Below, piece after piece: positions 22,145 through 33,603 of a stretch of DNA of 64,000 bases. The DNA lies in NCBI GenBank assembly GCA_018350325.1, contig JAEVLN010000014.1, positions 1,886,001-1,950,000 of the forward strand. The letters are read 5' to 3'. A program made the position numbers and the translations under genes. Origin of the DNA: Globodera rostochiensis (taxonomy: Eukaryota > Nematoda > Chromadorea > Rhabditida > Heteroderidae). Numbering within the stretch: position 1 is the first letter of the stretch; every line of letters begins with the position of its first letter. Under the pieces are notes generated by a model. The model ran no database searches. It worked only from the letters and a program-made list of their open reading frames with translations, and was not told the origin of the DNA.

Positions 22145-23010
22145 AGACCGACGAAGGCTATTGTAAATGGGTTCCGATCAGTGATCAGACGCCGAGAGAG
22201 GAACGAGCGGAAATGGAGCGTTCGATCAAACTAACCAACTTTTTAGAGGCATCACAGACATAAATACATCTTCAATAGCACTTTACCCATCCGATCGATC
22301 AATCGCTTTGGGTTGGGTTTGGAGATGATTGAAATCGGTGCCTCGGTAAAAGAGACGGAGCGAAATTTGAGTTGGGGCGGTGATTAATGCCCGCCGGAGA
22401 CACTTTACCCGCATCAGGCCAATTGTTTCATTCAAAACAACAAAATCACTCTCACAAAGCATTGATAGAAGCAAAAGTGTCTGTTGGGAGGGAAAAGCTT
22501 TACTCGCAAAATGCTAACTCCCTTTATGGACATCGTTTGAAATTATTTAATTTGAAAATTTTAGCTTTCCGTGCCGAACATCGGAGTGAGTATGGTGGTT
22601 GTGACTAGTGGTGCACGAGAGTCTTGGTCTCGAATATTGACTCGAAAAGACATTTGAAATAATCTGATCGATCATATTTTAATTCATTCGTACCCATCAT
22701 TTAGCGATTCTTTTGAGGTGATAAATAAATTAAATTAAACCAGATGAATTGGGAAATTTTGTTCTTTAAATGTTCACCTAAAACTCAAAATGTCAGGCAT
22801 CAAATTGGACAATTATCCCTCGGGCATAAATCACACAAATCCTTAATTCGCCATTAAAATGCCCTCATTCGTTCTCCGTTTGCTCTTTGCCCGGCACTTT
22901 TCGGATTAACCCATTGGTCCCCCCCCCCTCTTCAACCGTTTACCCTCCCCCCCCCCCTCTTCAACCGCTTACCCCCCCCCCCTCAACCGCCCATTCGCTT
23001 TTTATACAAA
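22145..23010. other. Intergenic stretch with a hAT-like terminus
   Basis: Divergent promoter region between the GST (-) and collagen (+). TAGTGGTGCACGAGA at about 22606 resembles the terminal repeat of hAT transposons and runs into the TCGAGAC-type palindrome GAGTCTTGGTCTCG. C-runs lie at 22920-22982. No gene seen. Confidence 0.4.
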
Positions 23011-25103
23011 ATGAACTCCTCCAAATCGTTTCCATTTTATTTATCTTCCGCTTTTGTGCCCTTTCTGTTTGTATTGTCCATTGCCGTTTTGGTCGCTGTC
23101 TTTTCCGTTTGCCAATTGATGGCCAAAATTGAAAATGTGCACGAAATGATGGGCAAATATGGAAGAAGTTTTGCGGACAGTGAGCGACGATTTATGTGAG
23201 TTTGGTGCCACTTTGTTTCCTTTCCTTCAATTTTTTCCCTTACAAATTATGGCATTTCGATAAGCCACTTTAAAGACTTTTATCTCTAATTTGTAAGTTC
23301 GGCAATGGCTTTACTGCGGCCCCAACGGCGTCGGCGAATTGCATCAGGCGGACCTGGAAGCCAATTTGCAGCTAATTTGTGCCAATGTGAAGAGTCACGT
23401 GGGGACAAATGTCCGCCGGGGAAACCGGGGAAAAAGGGGAAACGGGGACAGAAAGGAACTCCGGGTTTGTGCGCGACGGCCACAGAATATCATTAGAATC
23501 CCCCCCCCCCTTCCGTCCAGGCTCTCCCGGACTCCCCGGTGTCCCCGGATTGCGGGGCAATCAACCGCCCGTCCAATTTGACTTTGAATTCCGATGTCGA
23601 ATATGTCCAATGGGCGAACCCGGCAAGTATTCCGAACGCGGTTTGGTCATTCGTTCTGCAAAACGCTCTTTTAGGAGAGCCAGGGAAAGTTGGCGACTCA
23701 GGCGAGAACGGAAGTCCGGGTAGTCAGCTAACAGATTATTCAGAATAAATTCTAACCAAAGCAATTCAGGCCCCAAAGGCCCACCAGGTCGACCTGGAAA
23801 GGTGCAAATTGACGCCTAGGGTCTGGTTATGTTATGCTTATTAAATGCTTTTAAGCCTGGACGTACCGGTGAGACGGGCTCAGTTGGGGCAGAGGGCGAG
23901 AAAGGAATGAGCGGAAAGATGGGGAAGAAAGGGAGTCGGGGAAAGGCGGCATTAAAAGGCGAAAGCGGGCATAAAGGGGAGAAGGGGGAGGATGGCCAAG
24001 CGGGCAGCACGGGAAGGCCAGGGGCGGCGGGGAGACCAGGTAGGGTTGGGGCAGGTCAACCTAAGCGGAGGTAGGGTTGGGGCAGGTCAACCTAAGCCGG
24101 TGGCGGGGAGACCAGGTAGGGTTGGGGCAGGTCAACCTAAGCGGAGGTAGGGTTGGGGCAGGTCAACCTAAGCCGGTGGCGGGGAAACCAGGTAGGGTTG
24201 GGGCAGGTCAACCTAAGCGGAGGTAGGGTTGGGGCAGGTCAACCTAAGCCGGTGGCGGGGAGACCAGGTAGGGTTGGGGCAGGTCAACCTAAGCGGAGGT
24301 AGGGTTGGGGCAGGTCAACCTAAGCCGGTGGCGGGGAGACCAGGTAGGGTTGGGGCAGGTCAACCTAAGCCGGTGGCGGGGAAACCAGGTAGGGTTGGGG
24401 CAGGTCAACCTAAGCGGAGGTAGGGTTGGGGCAGGTCAACCTAAGCGGAGGTAGGGTTGGGGCAGGTCAACCTAAGCCGGTGGCGGGGATACCAGGTAGG
24501 GTTGGGGCAGGTCAACCTAAGCCGGTGGCGGGGATACCAGGTAGGGTTGGGGCAGGTCAACCTAAGCCGGTGGCGGGGAGACCAGGTAGGGTTGGGGCAG
24601 GTCAACCTAAGCCGGTGGCGGGGAGACCAGGTAGGGTTGGGGCAGGTCAACCTAAGCCGGTGGCGGGGAAACCAGGTAGGGTTGGGGCAGGTCAACCTAA
24701 GCCGGTGGCGGGGAGACCAGGTAGGGTTGGGGCAGGTCAACCTAAGCCGAACGATATTCAGGGAAGGACGGAGCCAATGGCAAACCGCGAAAGGCCGGGA
24801 AGAGGGGAAAAGTCGGCCGCAAGGGCAGTCCGGGGGAACGGGGGGTGGGTTGAACCGAGGACGACACAACAACCAAAAACAACGCTTCAGACAACGGGTC
24901 CAATTGGAGAACCAGGCCAAGATCGCTTCTACTGCCCTTGCCCGAAAGAAAGACTCCCAGACACTTTGCTGCAGTCCCCACCAACGGGGTACAGCCCGAA
25001 AACCCCGCATGGACGGCCCCGAGCCGGGCACAAAAGGGGCAAACTATCACAACACCATCGGCTTGTTCATGAGGTCGCTTTGGGAACGGAAAACAAAGCT
25101 TAA
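23011..25103 (+). CDS. Cuticular collagen
   Basis: Structural protein of the cuticle. The start at 23011 gives an N-terminal membrane segment (VPFLFVLSIAVLVAVFS) like the nematode cuticle-collagen N domain. The next exon has the basic processing site RPQRRRR, the CQCEESRGDKCP cysteine cluster and then Gly-X-Y repeats. Further exons continue Gly-X-Y in phase: GSPGLPGVPGLRG, then GEPGKVGDSGENGSPG, then GPKGPPGRPGKPGRTGETG and on to GAAGRPG. A 722-bp intron (24040-24761) made of tandem repeats separates this from GKDGANGKPRKAGKRGK. The last intron leads to GPIGEPGQDRFYCPCPKE. The intron at 23623-23674 begins GCAAGT. The non-collagenous tail after FYCPCP is about 55 residues, longer than the few residues usual in cuticle collagens, so the stop at 25103 might be replaced by an unseen splice. 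Confidence 0.85.
24040..24761 (+). repeat. 45-bp/31-bp minisatellite filling a collagen intron
   Basis: A 45-bp unit (GTAGGGTTGGGGCAGGTCAA, CCTAAGCCGG, TGGCGGGGAGACCAG) alternates with a 31-bp short form ending CCTAAGCGGAG. From about 24456 on, only 45-bp units are found. Each 45-bp unit contains a near-copy of the collagen exon end plus donor (GGGGAGACCAG/GTAGGG), so about a dozen candidate donors lie in tandem. A short-form unit right after the exon puts TAG in the collagen frame, which supports the intron reading. Confidence 0.9.
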
Positions 25104-25157
25104 AGACGCTTTCAACTCGTTTAAACTCGTCAAAGCAAAATGTAATTGGAAGTAAAT

Positions 25158-28100
25158 TTAATTACAATTCTTTTCCCCTTCTTTCTTTTCTGTCCGTTCT
25201 TCCTCCAACTTTTGCTTCAGGAGCGCATAAAGGTTCTAAAAAGACAAAACCCGACAAAATTGTGAAACAAAAAATATTCGACCTCCGTTAAATGGTCTTG
25301 TCGAACGACCATCTCTTCCTGAAAAATATTCTTTCGCTAATCTTTCTAATTTAATAATATTTTCCGCTGACTTCGTCATGTGGGGCCAGCTGAGGCCTGT
25401 CGATTTGATATCCGGCAAAAACAGTTGGGAACACATCGAAGAGCCGATGAAGCGGACGAAGGCTTTCAATTGCGGAAAACACAGCCGACGGAATTGACTA
25501 AAACGAAATCTCTTTTTTTTGTAAAAAAAGGAATATCGGACAGCACCAATCCAAAAACAATGGCAATGGTCGCCAACAATGGGAAAAGTTTGGGATTGTA
25601 GTGGTGACAAAACTTTGACAGTTCGCCAGCGCAAAGCGAACTGATCAGCTCGTTCAGAGGGCTCAGCTTTTGTAGTCGCGCTAAAGAACTGATTGAAAGG
25701 CTCGACTCAATTTGCTTTTGCATTGTCCGATCACTTGCCATAAAGCGCCGGCGTTGGTTCGTCGTACAGCGCCTTCAATTTGCCAAGTCCGCTTCCGGGG
25801 AATTTGTGTTCCAATTGCTCCACGGTTAACAAACTTTCTCCGTTCTTTCTGCAACATGCCGTCGAATAAATTCGATTTTGGCATTTTAAATCGTTTTATT
25901 TTAAATTTGACTAACATCAGAATACGCTCCCGGTTTCTGGCCAGAATTACGTCGTCACTTGGCGCTTTCTCCAAACTTTTTGGCTCACAAATGTACTCCC
26001 GGGCTTCCTCCAAATACCAAAAATGTTCCGCAAGGCATGCCAATGCGTGAACAAATTGCGCATCAAGTCGGCAAATGTCTTAAAAGGGGGGGGGGGGAAT
26101 TGGCCAGAAAATTAATGAAAGAATTATACAGAAAATGTTTTTGAGCACGTCAAAATTTATCATTGAGCCCTCGTCGAGACATTTACGCCGTCTTTGGAAG
26201 TCAACCAAAAAGCGACAATACTTTTGGATGGCAAATGCCTTAAATTCAAATGAATAAAACAAAAAGTTGGAGAACACCGACCGATGGCTTCAACACAATG
26301 GCATGCCGATACAAATCCATCGTGTCAAAATGATTGGTTAGTTCGGCATGAATGGCCTAAAGGGGGGGGGGCATCACAAATTGTTGTGAGTTGACAGAAA
26401 TTACGTGTGAACACCAAGCCTCGGACATTGCGGGACTGATCTTCTGTGCATTGTTCATCGCTTTAAAAGCTTCATCATTCTGATAAAATTGAAAAGCATT
26501 TATAAAATATATTAAGAAATGGAATGTTGAACGCAATTTGAGAGGAAGGACCGTTGGATAAGGGAAACATTTTGGACGTCCTTAAATATTCCCCTCGAAA
26601 ACTGACAAGGCCTAATTGGAGGTAGAGAAGCGAAAGGAGTGCCCAGGCAGTGGCACAGTGCCGATTTAGTTGAACGGCACGAACAAAGCAATGCTGGGCC
26701 CGGAAGGCATTCCCTTCCACAATATAAATTCGCCCTTAAGCAAATGAACAAAAAAACCCCTTAAATCAATTAAAACAAACAAACTCACCCAAATTGCAAA
26801 TATACTCCGATTTCTTCAGATTTGAGCTCGAAAAACGAATTGCGGTCTGAATGCAGAGAAGAGCACTGAAAATAGTTAATCAAAGCAAAATAAAAGCCAA
26901 ATAACCGTTTCAAAAAACTGTTTTTTCCATCTCCGGCCATAGTCGGAGCGTCCGTTTTGCCAACAATTAATAAATGTGTGTCCAGAAATGCCTAAAATTT
27001 AATTTTTAAAAAAACAAAAGCAAAAAAAGCATTGGACCAATGCCAATTCGTTCCACGAATCCGACGCCCGGCGATTCGCTCTCAGCACAGTCATCAGAAA
27101 GCGAATTCGGCACTTTGCCAATTCGGAACGCGAACAAATGCCCCACCCGCCCCACAGACCCGACGATTGGAGACAATTGCGGAGGGTCGGCTGGTTAAAG
27201 CTAAAAGAGAACAAACGGAAAGTTTGGACAGGAATAATTAATAATCAATCACACCTCTGAACAATTTTGAATGCTTGTGCTAAACATCGGTGAAGCAGAA
27301 TTGAAGACGAATTTTCCCCTTCGTCGAGCAGTACTTTTGCCCGTGAAAAAATGTCAGGGAGCTTTTCCAATTGGATTTTGACGAAGTGACAACGACGCAT
27401 TTCCTTAAACAAAAAAGGATAATTAAGTCTTAACTGAAAAGCCAATTTATAGTTGGCATTTTAAAACTCATAAATAATTCTGAAGGAAAAGAATTTGGTC
27501 ACTTCAGAATCGCTGATGTACAGTACAAGTGACAGGAGGTGGAGAGTACGGAAGTGCGTAATTAGTGGACGCGGCATCATGCCGTCGACTCCGTCATTCT
27601 CCGTATTCGGATCAAAATTGACGGGCAGTTCACGCTCAATCGTTTCCCCAAGCGCAATGGCATCGAGGTAATGGCACATTCCCTGGTGCAATTGGATGAG
27701 CTGAAAATAGCAAAGTCTAAAAGTGGGCCCATTTCTTTCAACACCTGCAACTTTGCAGTGTAATTTGTTGCGTCCAGTTCAACAATGGCACGACACGCCC
27801 GGACGGCAGATTGCAAATTGCCCTTCTGGCGATACGCCTCACTGATAAAAGCCCACATGGCACCGATCTGTTGACGATGGTTCGCCTACCAACGGAGAAA
27901 TTCAAAACAAAAAAAAAAAACAAAAAAATGTGCCGAACATTTTCGGAGCATTCACCGAAAGCATTTGACATCAGTCGAATAGCCCTTTGGCATTTGTCGA
28001 TGGCATGGTCCAATTTGCCCAAGTTAATTTCAAGAATGGCCGCTTGGCGAAGAGCCCAAAGTGAAGTTGGCCGATGGGAGAGGAAATGGTGAAGCGCTTT

Positions 28101-31100
28101 AAGTCGGATTGCATCGGCAGAATTCTAAAAAACAAAAAATGTCAATTATTACATTTTTTGTGTTGCGCAATCACGCAAAGGAAGGAAGGAATTGATCTCC
28201 AAAAAGTAGACATCTCCAGCCCCCCCCCCACAAATTCACACCATTGAATAATAAGCCGATTTCACGCTTGCATGGACTTGTTTTTGAGATTGGAATGGGA
28301 GAGAGGGCCTGGCCCATTCGTTCACAATGACTCAATTCCAACATTCGATAGAAATTTCCTTTTTGCCAATACTATACGTAACAAACACTCAAAAGTTTTT
28401 GACATTTGTACAATATTAATTTTTTGAGAAGCGGAAATCAAATCGGAAATGGTTATTCAATCGTTGGGAGCAAACACTGAATGAGTGAGTGAGTGGGGGG
28501 CCCAAGTGGTCTGAGATCCTCCAATGGACCATTGACGGATTATTCGCCTAATTGACTCTGTGTGTCCAACAGATTTTCGAAGGAAAAAGAAAGGAAATTG
28601 GGAAACTAGTTGTTATTTGGTGGTCTAGTCTCTGATCGACCTCTCCAATCGGACAGATCGCTCTGCCATCCGGTAGCCAATCGTCCGGACACTTCCTGAT
28701 TCTCAGAAATATTTTAAGTTGAAAATTTTAGGATGTATTGTAATAAAATATTTGTTGATTTGAAACGAGCACTTAATCAACAACGTAATTTTTTGTTCAA
28801 ATTACTGCAACTCTTATTGATCCTTGTCGGTAATTTAGAAAGCGGTTCTTAAAGAACAATAAATTATTCAATTTTTAGTTCAAATTCACTCTGCCGAACC
28901 TCAGCAATTCCTTACTCCCGCCGATTTCCAATTGGCGTTGAAAGAGGAAGAAGTCACCTTTTTGACAGAATTGGACTTTGACAATGCGAGAAAGTTTAAG
29001 AATTTATTTGGTTGGATTTTTTGTGGCATTTCCGAGGTCAATTTACACACTTTCAACAGCACTCGACAAAGCAAAAAGGAACATCCTCACACAACAGCCT
29101 TTCTACCGCGGGGACATTCAAGGAAAGGCGGCATGGCGGGTACAACCTTTTAAAGGGGACAAATCATTAAATAAATGCGCAGAGAGAACGACGTCCGTGG
29201 AGACGGAGGTTGGGCACTTCCACCAGCAGACGCTTCAACGGAGTGGCCAATGTGGTTAAGAAGTGGCCAAACGGACGCATTCCCTACGTGCTTAGTTTGG
29301 AGTACAGCGAAAGGGAACGCGCAATTCTGGCCAGAGCTTTTGAAGTATTTTGGCCAAAAGACCGCGCCATTTTTCCCCTGCTGGTTTGCAGGAATACCAT
29401 GGAAGAACTTGCATTCGATTTGTGCCAAAAACGCCATTCGACCATGACTATCTTTTTATCGGAAAGATCGATGGGTGGGCAAAATTGTTGACGTTTACAG
29501 AGAATAAAAATTAAGCTGTTATTCCGATGTTGGACGGGCGGGAGGGAAGCAGGAATTGTCACTGGACAACGGATGTTTGCACCTCGACACGGTCATTCAT
29601 GAACTTGTCCGTGGGGGCAATTTGGGACGTGTGGGCATTTGCGCCGCAGGAAAAATCGACATTTGCGTCGCGAAAAAACCAATTAAAAAAAATTAAATTC
29701 AAAATTTATTAAATTAAATATGCGCATTTTTATGAAGTGTTTATTTTGAGGGGTTTTTTGAAGCCTATTTTAGACGTTCGCGTGCGGCACAAATGTCGAG
29801 TTTGTCCTGCGACGCAAACCTCGCGGCGCAAATATGGCCAACCAGACAATTTGCTATTGAAAACTTTAAAAGATGCATTCCGTCGGCTTTTACCATGAAC
29901 ACGAGAGATGGGACAGGGACAAATATTTGATGATCCTTTGGCAGAACATTGACAAAGGTAAGACGGAACGCCAAAAAAATTGCTTATCCCTAAATTTTTT
30001 GATGCCTACGATCAATTCGGACGCGTCGATTTGCTGGAAAGTTCTTATTATGAACAGCCCTACGGTTTGCTGTTATATTAAACCATTTTGACTGGATTTG
30101 TCAGATTATCACTCCATAATGCACTACGATAGTCTCGCATTCAGCAAAAATGGACTTGAAACTCTCATGACAAGAGAACCAAAAATGACCAAATTGATCG
30201 GGGCAGCGATTGACTTCAGTCCAATTGAGTCAGCAAATCATAGAAAATGGAATTCTGCACAAATCACATTTTTAGCCTGGCAAAAATACACCGGATGTAC
30301 CGGTGTCCGGTATGTCTGATCTCTTACAAAGGTCCAAAAATCTGTTTTCAAACCTCAAAAGGCGCCAGAAATAGAGCCTAAACCAGCTGACATTGAGTTC
30401 ATCGGCGATAATTCAATCGCAAGAACAATTCCGGTCCAGGAAATTGTGACGCCCCTTTTTCGCATGCCATTTTCATTAAGAGCCGGAACAGCGAACTTCG
30501 AGTCAATTGAAAGACGAAGCACAAAACCCAATCCCGCAGTTCCTCTCTATTTGAGAGTGAATAGTCCCATTTTGAGAGAACAACAACCGCCCAAAATGGA
30601 CCAATATCAACCACGGAAAATGGGTAATAAAAATCGTTCGTTTAACATTCTTAATTACTACAAATCCCTCCAATTCCTTCCGAAGGTTGCGAGGACCGAA
30701 CAAATTTATGTGGCTTTTGGTTGCCCTATTGTCGATCCGACCCACACAAACGAATTATGCAGGAACTCTGCCAGCGGACTTGCAATTTCTGCAGAAGTCT
30801 CTCGAAAAGTCTAACTACAACAATGCGATGAAAATGATTCCTTTTTCTGTGCTCATAAACGCTCAATGATTGATTTACTGTGCCGTGCCGTTGTTAAGTG
30901 TTGAAAGCAAAGGATCAGTTAGCCCAAGCCCGTAACACCCCGGGGGGGGGGGGGTCCCACTACCGATATCTTGGGTGAGAAAAAGCACAGGGGTGCTCAT
31001 TTGTTGGCATTCCGTCCCTAGGATTTTTTTGACAAAAAGTAAAAATTCTTACCGTTTTCTGAAGAATTTCTTGCAACAATTTTGCACACAATTCACTTGC

Positions 31101-32054
31101 ACCATTGAGCTGCTGCGCGCGTTCCACACAAATCTTAGCCTTCTCCAACATGCCGGTTGCCGTTAGGTTTTCGGAAAGCCAATAAAAAACGCGCCAATCA
31201 TCGGAGGCTAAAAGAATTTAATGAACCCATTAATTAAGTAATAAATATAAAATCTAATGCACCATTAATTCTAAATTTGCTCTATCAATCACATCAATCC
31301 CTGACGCCCACCTTCTTTTGCCGCATGCACTAATTGAGTGTTCGCCAATTGGCGCTGACCCTTCGCAATGAGAATTTGGGCTGAAATCAGCGTGTCTTCA
31401 GTGTCCGTCTCCGCAAAAGCAATTGCCGGAAATGATTGATTATATGGACGGATTTGGAACAGTTCAGCGGTGGTACCTTTCTGATGTTATCGCGGGCCTT
31501 CTCCAAGTTCTTATCAACAAACAAATGGAACAGCGCTAACGTTTGATGAAAGACATGCAAAGAAGCGTCATCTTTGACGGGAAATAACGCATCGAATTTT
31601 GCCTGACATTTGAAGAATGGTAAAACGTAAACATTACGACGGAAAGAAAAGAATTCGAATAAAAATCCCAAATTATTTTTATGCTTAATTTGTTTTGGTG
31701 ACATTAAATTAAAACTCTATTTAAAAAATTGACAGTAAAAGAAGAAAAAATAGCCAGAAAATGGTTTTTTGATTTTGTAATCTAAAGGAGAAACTAACCT
31801 AACTCGGTTCGTTTTCGAGTTATTTAACAAAACAATTTTGGAATTAGGCACACCTGCAACTCGCAGCTTTTTCTAAGTTCGCCCGATCTGACCAAACTTT
31901 TGACTTTCAACACATTTTGGGCCGTCCGGTCAGCTGAAAGCGACCCTTCGATGGTAACTTCGACAGCGTTCAATTTTTCAAGCAGCTTTTTCGCATCGCT
32001 TTCATTTTCCACCAACTTCCATTGAACTGCCAATTCTTCCATAGAGACATCCAT
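25158..32054 (-). CDS. TTC37: SKI3/TTC37 TPR protein of the Ski (superkiller) complex
   Basis: Scaffold of the cytoplasmic Ski complex, which feeds mRNA to the 3'-5' exosome. The order of TPR blocks follows TTC37: DWRVFYWLSENLTATGMLEK; ADAIRLKALHHFLSHRP; AMWAFISEAYRQKGNLQSAV; ANRRASDSWNELA; AQHCFVRAVQLNRHCATAWA; FKAMNNAQKISPAMSEAW; and the distinctive HFDTMDLYRHAIVLKPS, which matches the DTMDLFRH segment of the human protein. Introns are short except one of 2.93 kb (28125-31052, phase 0, joining LQEILQKT to NSADAIRL) that holds an astacin gene on the other strand. The Met at 32054 (MDVSMEELAVQWKLV) gives an N-terminus several hundred residues shorter than human TTC37. The last exon (ALLKQKLEEERTEKKEGEKN, stop at 25158) is less certain. 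The start lies about 200 bp downstream of the nuo-6 stop on the same strand. Confidence 0.82.
28733..30831 (+). CDS. Astacin-type zinc metalloprotease with C-terminal ShKT domain (NAS family)
   Basis: Secreted M12A endopeptidase. The start near 28733 gives a hydrophobic leader (FLFKLLQLLLILV), then a propeptide (LTPADFQLALKEEEVTFL). The catalytic domain opens with GVANVVKKWPNGRIPYVLS. It continues YSDVGRAGGKQELSLDNGC and the zinc site HELMHSVGFYHEHERWDRD, split by an intron of about 270 bp after HEL, and then the Met-turn SIMHYDSLAFS. A linker (IPVQEIVTPLFRMPF...) follows, then a six-Cys ShKT module: CEDRTNLC, WLPYC, MQELC, QRTCNFC. The stop is at 30829-30831. The zinc ligands and catalytic Glu are intact, so it should be active. 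Astacins of this layout act in hatching, moulting, cuticle or gut digestion in nematodes; the specific role is unknown. The whole gene lies inside a TTC37 intron on the opposite strand. Confidence 0.87.
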
Positions 32055-32258
32055 TGAGAGGGAGAGATTGTTTATTCCATATTATTCTCAGCAGAAAAAT
32101 GGAATTCTTTTAAGAATTCGTATAAAATTTAAGCAACAAGACATCACTGAATGACTCGATAACGGTATGCAATATTAAAAGAATTAATTATCAAAAAATG
32201 CCACTTCAACCTATGTCCACTTTATTCGCAAAAAACAAACCAAACAAATCGTATCGTA

Positions 32259-33603
32259 CTAATAATCGTATCCATAATACGGCGTCGGATGTGCACTTCC
32301 GGCCACCCACAATCTACGACCATTGAAGCGATCCCACCACAGAAGATTGCCCTTAGAGCACTCAAGTTTGCTCTTCTCCTGAAATAATTTGTTTCAATTA
32401 TAGGGACATAGCCACAGGAATAAACAGAAAAATGGGGTCAGTCCTAAAAAGGGAGAGGTCTGCTTCTCCTCAGAATAAATCTGCCCGAGTGCAGCAAAAA
32501 AAACATACCTGCGAAATAATGCAAATTTTGGTGTAAAGCCAAACAAAGAGAACGGTACTGCCAGCGTAGAGGAACCAAGCGCGCGGTGTCTGGCGGAAGA
32601 ACTCACTTTGGGTCATGTCAGCAGCATACCAACGGAACATGGCCGGGTCAACCACGATACCTTGCTGGGAATCAAATTGAGGGTAAATATCAATAATTGG
32701 TCCTAGACTTCTCACCCAAAACTCTTAAAAGTTTTATTATACATTAAATAAACATTTTTCGCGAACAAATGTCGAGCAGGCACTTAGTTAAGTGTACCTC
32801 AGTTATCCATTACTTAAAAATGTGCAAAATTGCCAAAAAAAATCACTGGTTTTCAAATATGTTGAAAACGATATACTGAATTTGAGAATTTATATTTTAA
32901 ACCGGTTCCAAAAAGATTGAAATAAAATCTCCAAAAACATTCGCCAAATTTTAAATATTTGCAAGTCAATTTTTGATTAAAATCTCATAACAAAATTTTC
33001 TTGGCGGCGCCTATCGGTACCGCCACTTTGGAGTCTGGGCAGTTCAAGTTAAATTGAAACCTCATAAAACAAATCATTAAAGCAAATGACCTTGTATTTG
33101 AGCGTGTGCGGATCAAATTCCCTGCGTAGATATTCCTTCTTGAGAATCTGAACTTCCACTCGTTGCTTTTATTTGATTAGGTATTTGGTAATAGTTAAGA
33201 TGGTGCTACTTTTTTTGAAAATTTTTGAATTTTCAAAAATTGTTCGAATTAGGGCCCTGGGCTCGAAATTGGTCAATATAGAGGTTAGATTCGGACTCTA
33301 CGCGCTCGGATATCCCTAGAACACCTTTTTATCAACATTAAACTAATTTCATTCTTTTTTTTTTAAAATGGGAGGCACCATCTTAACTATTACCGATTAT
33401 TTTACAAAGAAACCAACCTCCTTAACTCGGTATCGCCAGAGGACCGCCTTCTTCTGTTCGTCTGTCAAGTTGTACTGTTCACCTGGCAAAAACTCCATTT
33501 TGCCGTGTGTTTCGAAGTAGCCGAGGACTGGATCTTGCCAAAGTCTCGGAGACTCAATGTTTTGATTAGGCGCAGGACGAAATAATCGAAGCGTTTGTCG
33601 CAT
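32259..33603 (-). CDS. nuo-6: Mitochondrial complex I subunit NDUFB4 (NUO-6)
   Basis: Small accessory subunit of NADH:ubiquinone oxidoreductase in the inner mitochondrial membrane. Exon 1 starts at 33603 (MRQTLRLFRPAPNQN) and contains LTDEQKKAVLWRYRVKE. The next exon has LKREYLRREFDPHTLKYK, and then comes the hallmark VVDPAMFRWYAADM (compare LLRWAYAR in human NDUFB4) with FFRQTPRAWFLYAGSTVLFV, the single membrane segment. The last exon ends TPYYGYDY with the stop at 32259. An intron carries a 208-bp inverted-repeat element (33187-33394). The family call is strong and the symbol follows the C. elegans NDUFB4 gene. Confidence 0.85.
33187..33394. mobile_element. 208-bp MITE-like inverted-repeat element in a nuo-6 intron
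   Basis: GGTAATAGTTAAGATGGTGC at 33187 is matched in reverse complement at 33375-33394 (terminal inverted repeats of about 20 bp). The interior is AT-rich with further self-complementary pieces (AATTTTTGAATTTTCAAAAATT). GATTA occurs just outside both ends but is offset on the left side, so the target duplication is unclear. Non-coding. Confidence 0.65.

Noticed and set aside
24040..24761. Repeat read as coding (GQPKPVAGRPGRVGA in frame with collagen)
   Set aside because: The first short unit puts TAG into the collagen frame, whereas removal as a GT-AG intron restores Gly-X-Y; kept only as a question of alternative donors.
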